A stretch of DNA of 64,000 nucleotides, from assembly GCA_016711225.1 (NCBI GenBank), contig JADJTK010000050.1:124001-188000 (forward strand), written 5' to 3'. The notes under the pieces are model-generated. The model saw nothing but the letters and a program-made list of their open reading frames with translations. It did not search any database and was not told where the DNA came from. The translations under genes and the position numbers were made by a program. How positions within the stretch are numbered: the first letter of the stretch is position 1; each line of letters starts with the position of its first letter. Origin of the DNA: Opitutaceae bacterium. GTDB taxonomy: Bacteria; Verrucomicrobiota; Verrucomicrobiia; Opitutales; Opitutaceae. This document shows, piece by piece, positions 15,681 through 23,374 of the stretch.

Positions 15681-15859
15681 GACCGGGTGGTAGGTGCGGC
15701 AGTAGTGAGGTCAATCCCCCAGGAGAAGCCCCCCAACACACGCCTGAGGCATCAACCCTAGGCCGACACGCGAGTTCCGCCCCGGGCGCCTCGCCTTGTT
15801 TCGGTCGGCATTCCCGTTGGACATCGCCCCGGCGGTTGTCGTTAGCTTTCCCCGCCTCC

Positions 15860-17521
15860 ATGCCCGACGCTTCGCGCCAACACTCCCCCGCCAGCCGCTG
15901 GTCGCATTGCTCCGGCCTGCTCCACGACGAGTTCGACCTCGAGTCCCACTGGCTGCGCGATTCCGCCCGCATCGTGCTACCCTCCTTCGCCGACATGCGC
16001 CGCGCGGTGCTGCAGGGCGAATTCAAGCCTTGGCCCGCCGCCGAGCGCGCCGGGGCCCCACCACAACTCGAAGTCTCGCTCAACGGCCAGCTCATCGCCC
16101 GGATTTCCCCTCGCGCCCCCGGCCCGTTCACCATCGGGCTGGAGCTCCCCGCCGCCAGCGAAGGCAGCGCGAATACAATCGACCTGCGCCTCCATGGCAC
16201 CGGCTGGACCAACCTGCTCGCCTGGCTCGGCCGGGTGGCGCAGTCCATCCCCCTGCCCGGCCCGCTGCATCGCCGCCTCCAGTGGTACCGCCGCCAGAAC
16301 AAGAACCGCCAGCTGCGTATCCGCGCCCTGATCGCCGACACCGGCGAGCCGGTCTTCGACTTCGCCAACCGCCACTCGCCCTTCAACCACGCCTTCTCCC
16401 GGCGCCATCTGCGCCTCGGCCTCAACGTCGTCGGCTTCCACCAGGCCGAGCTGGGCGTGGGCGAGTCGGCCCGCTGCATGGTCCGCGCGGCCGACGCCGC
16501 CGGCCTGCCCGTCGCCGTGGTCCCGCTCAAGCTCAACTGCCTCAACCCCCAGGGCGACACCACCCTTGCGTCCCGTCTCCAGGACACGAATCCGCACGGG
16601 GTGAACGTCATCCACGTCGACGCCCCGCAGTCGCGCGACCTCGACCACCACCACGGGCCCGCCTTCCGCACTGGCAAGTACAACATCGCTTATTGGGCCT
16701 GGGAACTGCCCGAGTTCCCCGACGCCTGGCTCGAGCACGCGCAGTACTACGACGAGATCTGGTGCCCGAGCGACTTCGTGCGCGAGGCCGTCGCCGCCAA
16801 GCTGCCGCAGTCGGTGCACACCATGCCGCACGCCATCGGCTTCGCCCGGCCCACCGAGACCACCGCCGCGATCCGCGCCCGCTTCGGCCTGCCGGCCGAT
16901 CGTTTCCTCTTCCTGTTCCTCTACGACCTCAACTCCTACAGCGAACGCAAGAACCCCCGCGCCGTCCTGGAATCCTACCGCCGGGCCTTCCCCGCCGCGC
17001 GCGAGGTCGGCGTCGTCATCAAGGTCCACAACCGCGCCAGCAATCCCGAAGCGTGGGCCCGCCTCCAAGCGGAAGTCGCTGCGCTCCCCGGCGCCGTGCT
17101 CATCGCGGAGACCCTCCCCCGCGCCGACATCTACGCGCTGCAGGCCGCCTGCGACTGCTTCGTCTCCCTCCACCGCTCCGAGGGTTTCGGGCTCGCCATC
17201 GCCGAGAGCATGTTCCTCGGCAAGCCCGTGATCTCGACGGACTGGTCAGCCTCCGCCGAGTTCGTCGACGCCACCAACGGCTGCCCGGTGCGTGCCAGCC
17301 TCATCACTCTCGACCGCAACGTCGGCCCCTACGCCAAAGGCCAGACCTGGGCGGATCCGGATATCGAGCACGCCGCTTGGTGGATGCGCCGCCTCGTCGC
17401 CGAGCCCGCGCTGCGCGAGCAGCTCGGCACCGGCGCGCGTACGACCATCGAGCAACGCTTCGCCCCGGCCGTGATCGGCCAGCGCTACCGTCGCCGTCTC
17501 GAGGCCATCGCGGGCTGGTAG
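15860..17521 (+). CDS. Glycosyltransferase, GT4-like, 553 aa
   Basis: ATG 15860 is used; the open frame begins 8 codons earlier at a TTG. Residues about 1-185 form an unrecognised N-terminal part. From about 190, GLNVVGFHQAELGVGESAR begins a GT-B fold, with the donor-site signature LHRSEGFGLAIAESMFLGKPVI near residues 440-465 (the E-x7-E pattern). It contains no membrane segment or signal. It would add a sugar to a cell-surface glycan or lipid. Neighbours do not reveal the pathway. Confidence 0.85.
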   Translation: MPDASRQHSPASRWSHCSGLLHDEFDLESHWLRDSARIVLPSFADMRRAVLQGEFKPWPAAERAGAPPQLEVSLNGQLIARISPRAPGPFTIGLELPAASEGSANTIDLRLHGTGWTNLLAWLGRVAQSIPLPGPLHRRLQWYRRQNKNRQLRIRALIADTGEPVFDFANRHSPFNHAFSRRHLRLGLNVVGFHQAELGVGESARCMVRAADAAGLPVAVVPLKLNCLNPQGDTTLASRLQDTNPHGVNVIHVDAPQSRDLDHHHGPAFRTGKYNIAYWAWELPEFPDAWLEHAQYYDEIWCPSDFVREAVAAKLPQSVHTMPHAIGFARPTETTAAIRARFGLPADRFLFLFLYDLNSYSERKNPRAVLESYRRAFPAAREVGVVIKVHNRASNPEAWARLQAEVAALPGAVLIAETLPRADIYALQAACDCFVSLHRSEGFGLAIAESMFLGKPVISTDWSASAEFVDATNGCPVRASLITLDRNVGPYAKGQTWADPDIEHAAWWMRRLVAEPALREQLGTGARTTIEQRFAPAVIGQRYRRRLEAIAGW

Positions 17522-17652
17522 CGTGGTTGAGGTCCGCCGCAGCGGCCGCTCAACACCTCAGAATACAGCGACGCGTCGACAGGCGCACCGCCTACGCCCC
17601 TAGCACCAGAAAATGGCGACAGCCCGAAGGCTTCAGGAATGCCCGGCGTCGC

Positions 17653-18114
17653 TCAGTCGAAGCTGTTCTTGATCCGCCGGTAACGCTTGGAACTCGCCAA
17701 CGCCCCGTTGACCATCAGCAGCTCGGTGGTTTCGGTCACGTAAACCCGCTGCTGGGTATAGACCGCCTCCGGAATCATCTTGATGGTGCCAGTGATCGGA
17801 TCGGCCACCGGGATATCGCGGGTACTGGACGCCACATCCTTGGTGCCCGCCAATTTCTCGAAGCTGTAGAACCAGATCTCGGCGCTCACCCCTTCTTTCT
17901 TTAACGGCTTGATCCGTTCCGGTTTGCCAATGATTCCCTGCACTTGCTCGGCACTCATGCCCACCGAGATGGACGGTCGGGCGGGCTTGGCGGTGCTGGC
18001 GGGGACGGGAGAAGCCGAAGCTTGGGCCACGGAATCCGAAGCGGCGCCCAGGTGGCTCAAGCCGCAGAAACCAAGCGCCACAGCTGTGCCCAAGAGAAGT
18101 CGGTAGGTGTTCAT
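17653..18114 (-). CDS. Secreted SmpA/OmlA (BamE-like) domain protein
   Basis: 153 aa from ATG 18114. Signal peptide 1-25 (LLLGTAVALGFCGLSHLGA); no clear lipobox, although a Cys is present. After a Ser/Ala/Pro linker, SVGMSAEQVQGIIGKPERI (about 50-68) is the helix-turn start of the BamE/SmpA fold, then a beta-rich end. BamE helps outer-membrane protein assembly, but free-standing SmpA-like proteins have varied, often unknown, roles. A shortened paralogue lies just upstream at 18305-18412. Confidence 0.7.
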   Translation of the reverse strand: MNTYRLLLGTAVALGFCGLSHLGAASDSVAQASASPVPASTAKPARPSISVGMSAEQVQGIIGKPERIKPLKKEGVSAEIWFYSFEKLAGTKDVASSTRDIPVADPITGTIKMIPEAVYTQQRVYVTETTELLMVNGALASSKRYRRIKNSFD

Positions 18115-18304
18115 CGATAGAGTGAAGCCCGGAAGGGAACGGATTCCTTCAAGAATTTCGATTCATTTCCAGCCGGGGTGAGCAACCGGGCCAGGCATCG
18201 ACCCCAGATTCGAAGCATCCTAATGCGACTGCGACGCCGCATTCGCCCCCACCGCCACCATCCCTTCGGCTCCACACGAGCTAGGTCGGGGCCGCCGCGG
18301 CTCC

Positions 18305-18412
18305 TCAATCGAAATACCGCTTCACATTCCCGTACCGCTCCGAATTGGCCAATGCCCCCGTGCTGCAGAGGCCAAATGCGCCAAGGGCGCCCAAAACAAG
18401 AAGAGCTCGCAT
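18305..18412 (-). pseudogene. Internally deleted paralogue of the BamE-like gene, 35 codons
   Basis: ATG 18412 opens a signal-peptide-like start (MRALLVLGALGAFGLCSTGA) that passes directly into ALANSERYGNVKRYFD and a stop. The tail matches the neighbour's C-terminus (GALASSKRYRRIKNSFD), and the leader matches its signal peptide. The whole SmpA-like domain is missing, and the reading frame is kept. It is a tandem duplicate that lost its middle; it is unlikely to function, though a 15-residue exported peptide could be made. Confidence 0.65.
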
Positions 18413-18463
18413 GGGGAGTGAAACCCGCGCCCGCGGGGTTCCCTTCGCCTTTCCCGAAGTTTC

Positions 18464-19198
18464 CTACTTCGCACCGCCGGGCAGATACGCCGCGATGTTG
18501 GGGATCTCCTGCACCCGGGTACCCCCGCGCGTGCGCACAAAGTAGAAGTCGTTCTCGGCCATGGCTGCCGCCATCTCCTCGTCGGTCTCGTCGGCCAGCG
18601 GAATGTCCTCGTCAAAGACCTGCGAGACTCGCCGCGCCTCGGGCACCAGAATCACCGCCGGATTTTTCAACACATCCTTGCGCGCCACCTCGAAGAGAAA
18701 CGGATAGTGCTGGTCGCGGTAGCGCGTCTCCAAGGCGTTGATCCACTTCTGGTCGATGCCCTCGGCCCGGGTGAGCAGCAACACATCGGCATAGTGGGCG
18801 CAGGCGTCGAACCATCGGGCCAGTTCCGGCTTGGCATGCAGCAGAGCGGCATCGGCCATGAAGATCACCCGCGCCAACTGCACATCCGCGCGCATCAGCA
18901 GCCACTCGCGTAAGCCCTCGACCTGGTCCACCGGGTTGCTCCGGCCATCGGCTACGAGGAACAGGTGAGTCACCCCCTCGGGCACATCGACATCAACCTC
19001 GGGTTTCAACCAGCGCCACCGCGCCATCACCGCCCCAGTACGCTCCAGCGCAGTGTCCGCCTCCACCGGCGCCTCGCCGGTGCTCAACAGGACGGCCGCA
19101 CGGTCGGCGGGCGTGAGCCCTTCGGCGATCAGATCGGTCAGCACCGCGCGCCGATGCGCCCCGGCATTGCCCAGAATGAAATAGAGTTGCACAGCCAT
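18464..19198 (-). CDS. CobW/HypB-like NTPase homologue with degenerate P-loop
   Basis: 244 aa from ATG 19198 (MAVQLYFILGNAGAH). The N-terminus sits where a P-loop would be, but GNAGAHRRAV lacks the GKT/S of a nucleotide-binding loop. VIFMADAALL, HYADVLLLTRAEGID and LVADGRSNP resemble the switch and NKxD regions of CobW-type metal-chaperone GTPases, again altered. There is no signal or membrane segment. It is 26 nt downstream of aroC on the same strand and so may be co-transcribed. The fold assignment is tentative; catalytic activity seems unlikely. Confidence 0.5.
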   Translation of the reverse strand: MAVQLYFILGNAGAHRRAVLTDLIAEGLTPADRAAVLLSTGEAPVEADTALERTGAVMARWRWLKPEVDVDVPEGVTHLFLVADGRSNPVDQVEGLREWLLMRADVQLARVIFMADAALLHAKPELARWFDACAHYADVLLLTRAEGIDQKWINALETRYRDQHYPFLFEVARKDVLKNPAVILVPEARRVSQVFDEDIPLADETDEEMAAAMAENDFYFVRTRGGTRVQEIPNIAAYLPGGAK

Positions 19199-19224
19199 GA
19201 TGCGTCGTTCCTCGGGCCTGGCGC

Positions 19225-20316
19225 CTAGAAACGCAAGGCTGAGCGTTGCGCGTGCTGGCGCATCCAATGGTCCACCAGCACCAATGCGGCCATCGCCTCG
19301 ACGATCACCACCGCGCGCGGTACCACGCACGGGTCGTGCCGGCCGCGGCCGACGAGCTCCGTGTCGTGCCCGGCCGTGTCCACCGTGGCTTGCGGCTGCA
19401 GGATCGTGGCAGTGGGTTTGAAGGCCACGCGAAAGACGATCTCCTCGCCGTTGCTGATGCCGCCCTGCACCCCGCCGGACCGGTTGGTCCTGGTGCGGAT
19501 GCGGCCCTCGCGCGATTCAAACAGGTCGTTGTGCTCCGAGCCGCGCAGGAGCGAACCGCCAAACCCGCTACCAATCTCGAACCCCTTGGTCGCCGGCAAC
19601 GACAACATCGCCTTGCCCAGATCGGCCTCCAGCCGGTCGAACACCGGCTCGCCCAGCCCGGCGGGCACGTTGCGCATCCGACATTCGATCACTCCGCCCA
19701 CCGAGTCGCCCTCGGCGCGCACGGCCTTGATCCGTTCGATCATGCGGGTGGCCGTCTCGAGATGCGGGCAGCGCACCGCCGTCGCCTCGACCTCGGCCAA
19801 GGAGGGGAAATGCTCCGTTGCGGGCGCCGCAATATCATGGATGCGCGTCACAAACGCCCGGATCTCCACCGCTCCCGCCTGTGCCAAAAGTTTGCGGGCC
19901 ACCGCTCCGGCGGCCACGCGGCCGATCGTCTCGCGCGCCGAGGAGCGCCCGCCGCCCTGGTGGTCGCGGATGCCGTATTTAGACTGGTAGGCGAAATCGG
20001 CATGCGAGGGGCGGAACTTGCCGCGCATCTCGTCGTAGGCGCCTGGCCGCTGGTCGGAGTTGCCCACCAACATGGCCAGCGGAGTGCCGGTCGTGCGGCC
20101 CTCGAAGAGTCCGCTAAGAATGGACACCTTGTCCTCCTCCTTGCGCGGGGTGACGATGTCGCTCTGGCCCGGCCGACGACGATCCAGCTCGGCCTGGATC
20201 TCCTCGACGGTCAAAGGCAGGTTCGGCGGGCAGCCGTCGATGACCACGCCGACGCCGCCCCCGTGGCTTTCGCCCCAAGTGGAGATGGTGAAGAGTTTGC
20301 CGAAGCTGCTGCCCAT
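19225..20316 (-). CDS. aroC: Chorismate synthase
   Basis: 363 aa from ATG 20316 (MGSSFGKLFTIST). It makes chorismate from EPSP with reduced FMN, the last step of the shikimate pathway. Family signatures are complete: GESHGGGVGVVIDGCP near residues 15-30, the RPGQSDIVTPRKEEDKV block, GGGRSSARET (about 128-137) and the C-terminal RSGGVQGGISNGE. The open frame upstream to 20547 is out of character. Probably an operon with the CobW-like gene downstream. Confidence 0.97.
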   Translation of the reverse strand: MGSSFGKLFTISTWGESHGGGVGVVIDGCPPNLPLTVEEIQAELDRRRPGQSDIVTPRKEEDKVSILSGLFEGRTTGTPLAMLVGNSDQRPGAYDEMRGKFRPSHADFAYQSKYGIRDHQGGGRSSARETIGRVAAGAVARKLLAQAGAVEIRAFVTRIHDIAAPATEHFPSLAEVEATAVRCPHLETATRMIERIKAVRAEGDSVGGVIECRMRNVPAGLGEPVFDRLEADLGKAMLSLPATKGFEIGSGFGGSLLRGSEHNDLFESREGRIRTRTNRSGGVQGGISNGEEIVFRVAFKPTATILQPQATVDTAGHDTELVGRGRHDPCVVPRAVVIVEAMAALVLVDHWMRQHAQRSALRF

Positions 20317-20580
20317 AGATTGAGGGCGAACGTGCCGCCCGCTCCGCGCCACCGCAAGCGCGGAGTCCGCCACGACACCCAGCCCTCGGGAAGGATGAGC
20401 GACCGCTTGCCGAGAACCCAATTCCCGCATCACCCCTACTCCTGCCCAAGCTCGCCGATCCCCAGTCGGTCCGCAGAGCGCCGGGCAAAAAATTGTTCGT
20501 TCCGCTGACTCCGAGTGCGGCTGGCCAGCGTATAGGAATACGAACACTCATCACCAGCGCCGACACAGACCCTGCTTTCC

Positions 20581-21255
20581 ATGGCCTCCCTTCGCACTTG
20601 CATCGTCCTCCTCGCGCTCCTCGCGACCGCCGCCCGACTCCGAGCCGAGCCGTTTGTCCGCATCGCCGGTAACTACGCGGTCTATCAGCGCGACGGTTTC
20701 TCGAATCGAGCCGGATTGAGCCTCGCCGCCGGAACCTCCTTAGGAGCAGACAACAACCATGAGCTGGGACTCGAGACCGGCAGCCTCGACTGGGGATACA
20801 AAGAGAGCTTCGAGGTTCCCCGGGATGTATTCGGCGCCGTATCCGGAGAAAGAGGCGACGGGCGACTGATCCCGGTGCTCCTGACCTATCGCTACTGTTT
20901 TGGCCGCGCCGCGACCCCGCTCCGCTTCCATATCGAGGCTGTAGCGGGTTACACGCGCTCGTCCGGCTCCTGGCTTGAGATCAACGGGTCATTGGGGCCG
21001 CTCTACAACCAACCGGTCCCCTTCGCCGCGTGGCGGCCGACCGTCGGGGCCGGCCTCGGAGCGGAATGGGCAGTCGGTTCCCGACTTTCGATTGATTTCG
21101 GCTACCGCTGGATAACCATCGGTGGCGGCACCACCCCGCCAACACTCGTGCGGTATTTCTACAATCAGGCCACCTTCGGTGAGACCACCCTCTCGCGCAC
21201 GATTCCCTCCATGCAGATGAGCTTACTGACGGTGGGACTTCACTACCGATTTTAA
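20581..21255 (+). CDS. Outer-membrane beta-barrel protein
   Basis: 224 aa from ATG 20581. Signal peptide 1-22 (LRTCIVLLALLATAARLRA). The mature part alternates polar and hydrophobic residues in strands and ends in aromatic FHYRF-like residues (GLHYRF), the usual C-terminal Phe of barrels inserted by BamA. The size suggests 8 strands, OmpA/OmpW-like. Its stop overlaps the start of the ECF sigma gene (TAATG), so expression is coupled to the stress regulator. Its ligand is unknown. Confidence 0.75.
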   Translation: MASLRTCIVLLALLATAARLRAEPFVRIAGNYAVYQRDGFSNRAGLSLAAGTSLGADNNHELGLETGSLDWGYKESFEVPRDVFGAVSGERGDGRLIPVLLTYRYCFGRAATPLRFHIEAVAGYTRSSGSWLEINGSLGPLYNQPVPFAAWRPTVGAGLGAEWAVGSRLSIDFGYRWITIGGGTTPPTLVRYFYNQATFGETTLSRTIPSMQMSLLTVGLHYRF

Positions 21256-21890
21256 TGCCTCCCCTTCCCGAACAAGCGGCACCGCCGGCCAGCACTGGCG
21301 CACTGCGAGTCCTTCCCGGCCTCGAGCGCGCGACCGCGTTCGAGCCGGAGGCTTTGGCTCGTCATCGGGAATTGGTGGCGCGCATGGGCGCGGGCGACGC
21401 CGAAGCGCTGCGGCTGCTCGTGACGGAACTGCACGGGCGGGTGCAGGGGGTCGTGCAACGGATTCTCCGAGATCCGGAAACTGCGTGCGAGACGGTGCAG
21501 GATGTATTTGTGAAGGCCTGGAGGGGAGCCGGCGGCTACCGGCCGGAGCGGGGCGAAGTCATCTCCTGGCTGGTGTTCATGGCCCGCAACGGCGCAATCG
21601 ACCGGGTCCGTCGCCGCGCCCGGCAACGCGAATTGCTGGAGGAGCTACAAGACGAGGGCGAGGTAGTGGTGTCGCCACCGGCCTATTTGTTGTTCGAACA
21701 GCGCGAGGAGGTCGCTCGCGGCCTGGCCGAGCTTGCGCCCTCCCAGCGACGAGCGCTCGAACTCTCCTTTTTCGAAGGCTGCACCCAGAACGAAGTCGCC
21801 TCCGCCATGAAGATACCGGTGGGCAACGTGAAGAACCATCTGCGTCGAGGGATGCTCAAACTCCGTGAACTCTTTTCCGCCCATGAATAA
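21255..21890 (+). CDS. ECF-family RNA polymerase sigma factor
   Basis: 211 aa. Region 2 occupies about residues 40-105 (DPETACETVQDVFVKAW, NGAIDRVRRRA); region 4 about 150-205 (PSQRRALELSFFEG, CTQNEVASAM, VGNVKNHLRRG). There is a start-stop overlap (TAATG) with the barrel gene and an 8-nt overlap with the anti-sigma gene downstream, so all three form one operon. The group resembles SigK/RpoE-like factors released by an RskA-type anti-sigma. It probably directs genes for cell-envelope stress, including its own operon. Confidence 0.92.
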   Translation: MPPLPEQAAPPASTGALRVLPGLERATAFEPEALARHRELVARMGAGDAEALRLLVTELHGRVQGVVQRILRDPETACETVQDVFVKAWRGAGGYRPERGEVISWLVFMARNGAIDRVRRRARQRELLEELQDEGEVVVSPPAYLLFEQREEVARGLAELAPSQRRALELSFFEGCTQNEVASAMKIPVGNVKNHLRRGMLKLRELFSAHE

Positions 21891-23148
21891 CGCCTTTGAC
21901 CACGAGAGCATGCGGCATCTGCTGGAGGACGCTGGCGAGGGGACTCGGGCGGCCTTCGAAGCGCAACTGGCCGCCGACCCGGCTGCCGAAGCTGAGTTCA
22001 AGGCGACGACGGACGCGCTGGCGGCGTTCGCACTGGAAGTCGCCCCAGAGGTGGCGATCAAGCCGGGCGAAAGTGCACGGCTGGCGGCACGGATCACTGC
22101 GATGCCCTGCTTCGCCCACACGCGGGAGAAGGAGAACCGCCCGCGCCGCCGGCTGTGGGCAAAGGTCGCATGGCCCATCGCGGCATCGCTCCTGCTCGGC
22201 CTCAATCTCTGGCAATACTCCCAGTTGCGTCTCGCGTCCGCCATCGGCGGTACTCCCGTGTCTCAAATGGAGATACCTCGCGCCGGGACGTCCCCAATCA
22301 CCGAGGATCCGAAGTCGGATTCCAGACTCGCCACTCCCGCCCGGGCTCCCGCCTTGGCCGCATCCTCAACAACGGTACGATCCGAAGCGACCATTCCCAC
22401 TGAGGACCATGGAGACGATCAACCCGGTACCACCAAAGCGGCCGCACAGGAGTTGGCGAAGTCGGGGGACGAATCCGCTCTGGCCAACGACAAGGTTGTG
22501 GGTGCACTCCAGCGAGGCAGGTTGGTCGGGTTGGAAATGGTCGATCCCGGCAGCTATGAACGCGGCGAACGCCGCGGGCTGTCGGCGCTACTGCAATCGC
22601 TCGAACCTCCGGCGTTTGGCGCGCCGACGACCGTACCGGACGGAATGTCGATCACCCCCATAGGGGCGATCACCATGCCCACCGGCAGTGGGTCAAACGG
22701 GCCCGTCGTGCCCTACGCGTGGTCGATGTTCGATGTCGAGGCCGGTGCGGGACTCGTCAATCTCTACAACCTACCGACCGTGCCTACGGATCAGCACCTT
22801 GCCCTGTGGGTGAAACCATCGAATGGAGGCATCTACTCGCTGGTGGGCGAAATCCCATCGATCTTGCAGGGCCGCTCAGGGAGCGTGCTCATCACGTTCG
22901 ATCCCCACATCGTCGTCCCCGGCGAGGTACTCATCACAATCGAGAAACGCGATGGCGTCGCATCCCTGCCGGGGCCAAGCGCCTCACAACAAGCTACACT
23001 GACAAGCGCCTCAGTCGACGCGACGTCTGCCGTGATTAGCGTGTCGGGATCACTCGGCCAACAACCGTTTTCGGCGAACTCCTCCGCCGGTGTGCCGCTT
23101 GGGGCGACACTCCAACCGGGACCAACCGTAGTCCTGCGCGGGCCGTAA
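21883..23148 (+). CDS. RskA-type anti-sigma factor, membrane-bound
   Basis: 421 aa from ATG 21883 (MNNAFDHESMRHLL). The N-terminal 60 residues are an anti-sigma helical segment without the HxxxCxxC zinc motif. One membrane helix follows at about 95-115 (WPIAASLLLGLNLWQ). A long Ser/Ala/Thr-rich linker leads to a periplasmic RskA-like beta domain (AWSMFDVEAGAGLVNLYNL, QHLALWVKP, VLITFDPHIVVPGEVLITIEK). It holds the ECF factor at the membrane and releases it on proteolysis. The linker is longer than usual. Confidence 0.85.
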   Translation: MNNAFDHESMRHLLEDAGEGTRAAFEAQLAADPAAEAEFKATTDALAAFALEVAPEVAIKPGESARLAARITAMPCFAHTREKENRPRRRLWAKVAWPIAASLLLGLNLWQYSQLRLASAIGGTPVSQMEIPRAGTSPITEDPKSDSRLATPARAPALAASSTTVRSEATIPTEDHGDDQPGTTKAAAQELAKSGDESALANDKVVGALQRGRLVGLEMVDPGSYERGERRGLSALLQSLEPPAFGAPTTVPDGMSITPIGAITMPTGSGSNGPVVPYAWSMFDVEAGAGLVNLYNLPTVPTDQHLALWVKPSNGGIYSLVGEIPSILQGRSGSVLITFDPHIVVPGEVLITIEKRDGVASLPGPSASQQATLTSASVDATSAVISVSGSLGQQPFSANSSAGVPLGATLQPGPTVVLRGP

Positions 23149-23252
23149 GAATCCGCCCACTTCGCGCCCCTCAGGCAGCCGACTAGCGCCACCCGCCGCC
23201 GAGGAAAAGACCCCGCCGCTGCTGATTCGTTATCTTCCGGCGCGGGTGGTGG

Positions 23253-23271
23253 GGCGGGCTTTACGCCCGCC
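23253..23271. repeat. GGCGGGCTTTACGCCCGCC palindrome
   Basis: A copy of the dispersed 19-bp element, in the 226-nt gap between the anti-sigma gene and the sulfatase-like gene. Otherwise the gap is unremarkable. Confidence 0.7.
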
Positions 23272-23374
23272 ATAACGATCCAAGCCCAGCCGGCCGAGGC
23301 AATGCCCGCCCCCCCCCGCGGCAAAGCGCCGTTGCCACGCGGGCCAGCGCGCGGCTAGATCCATTTCCCTCCCA

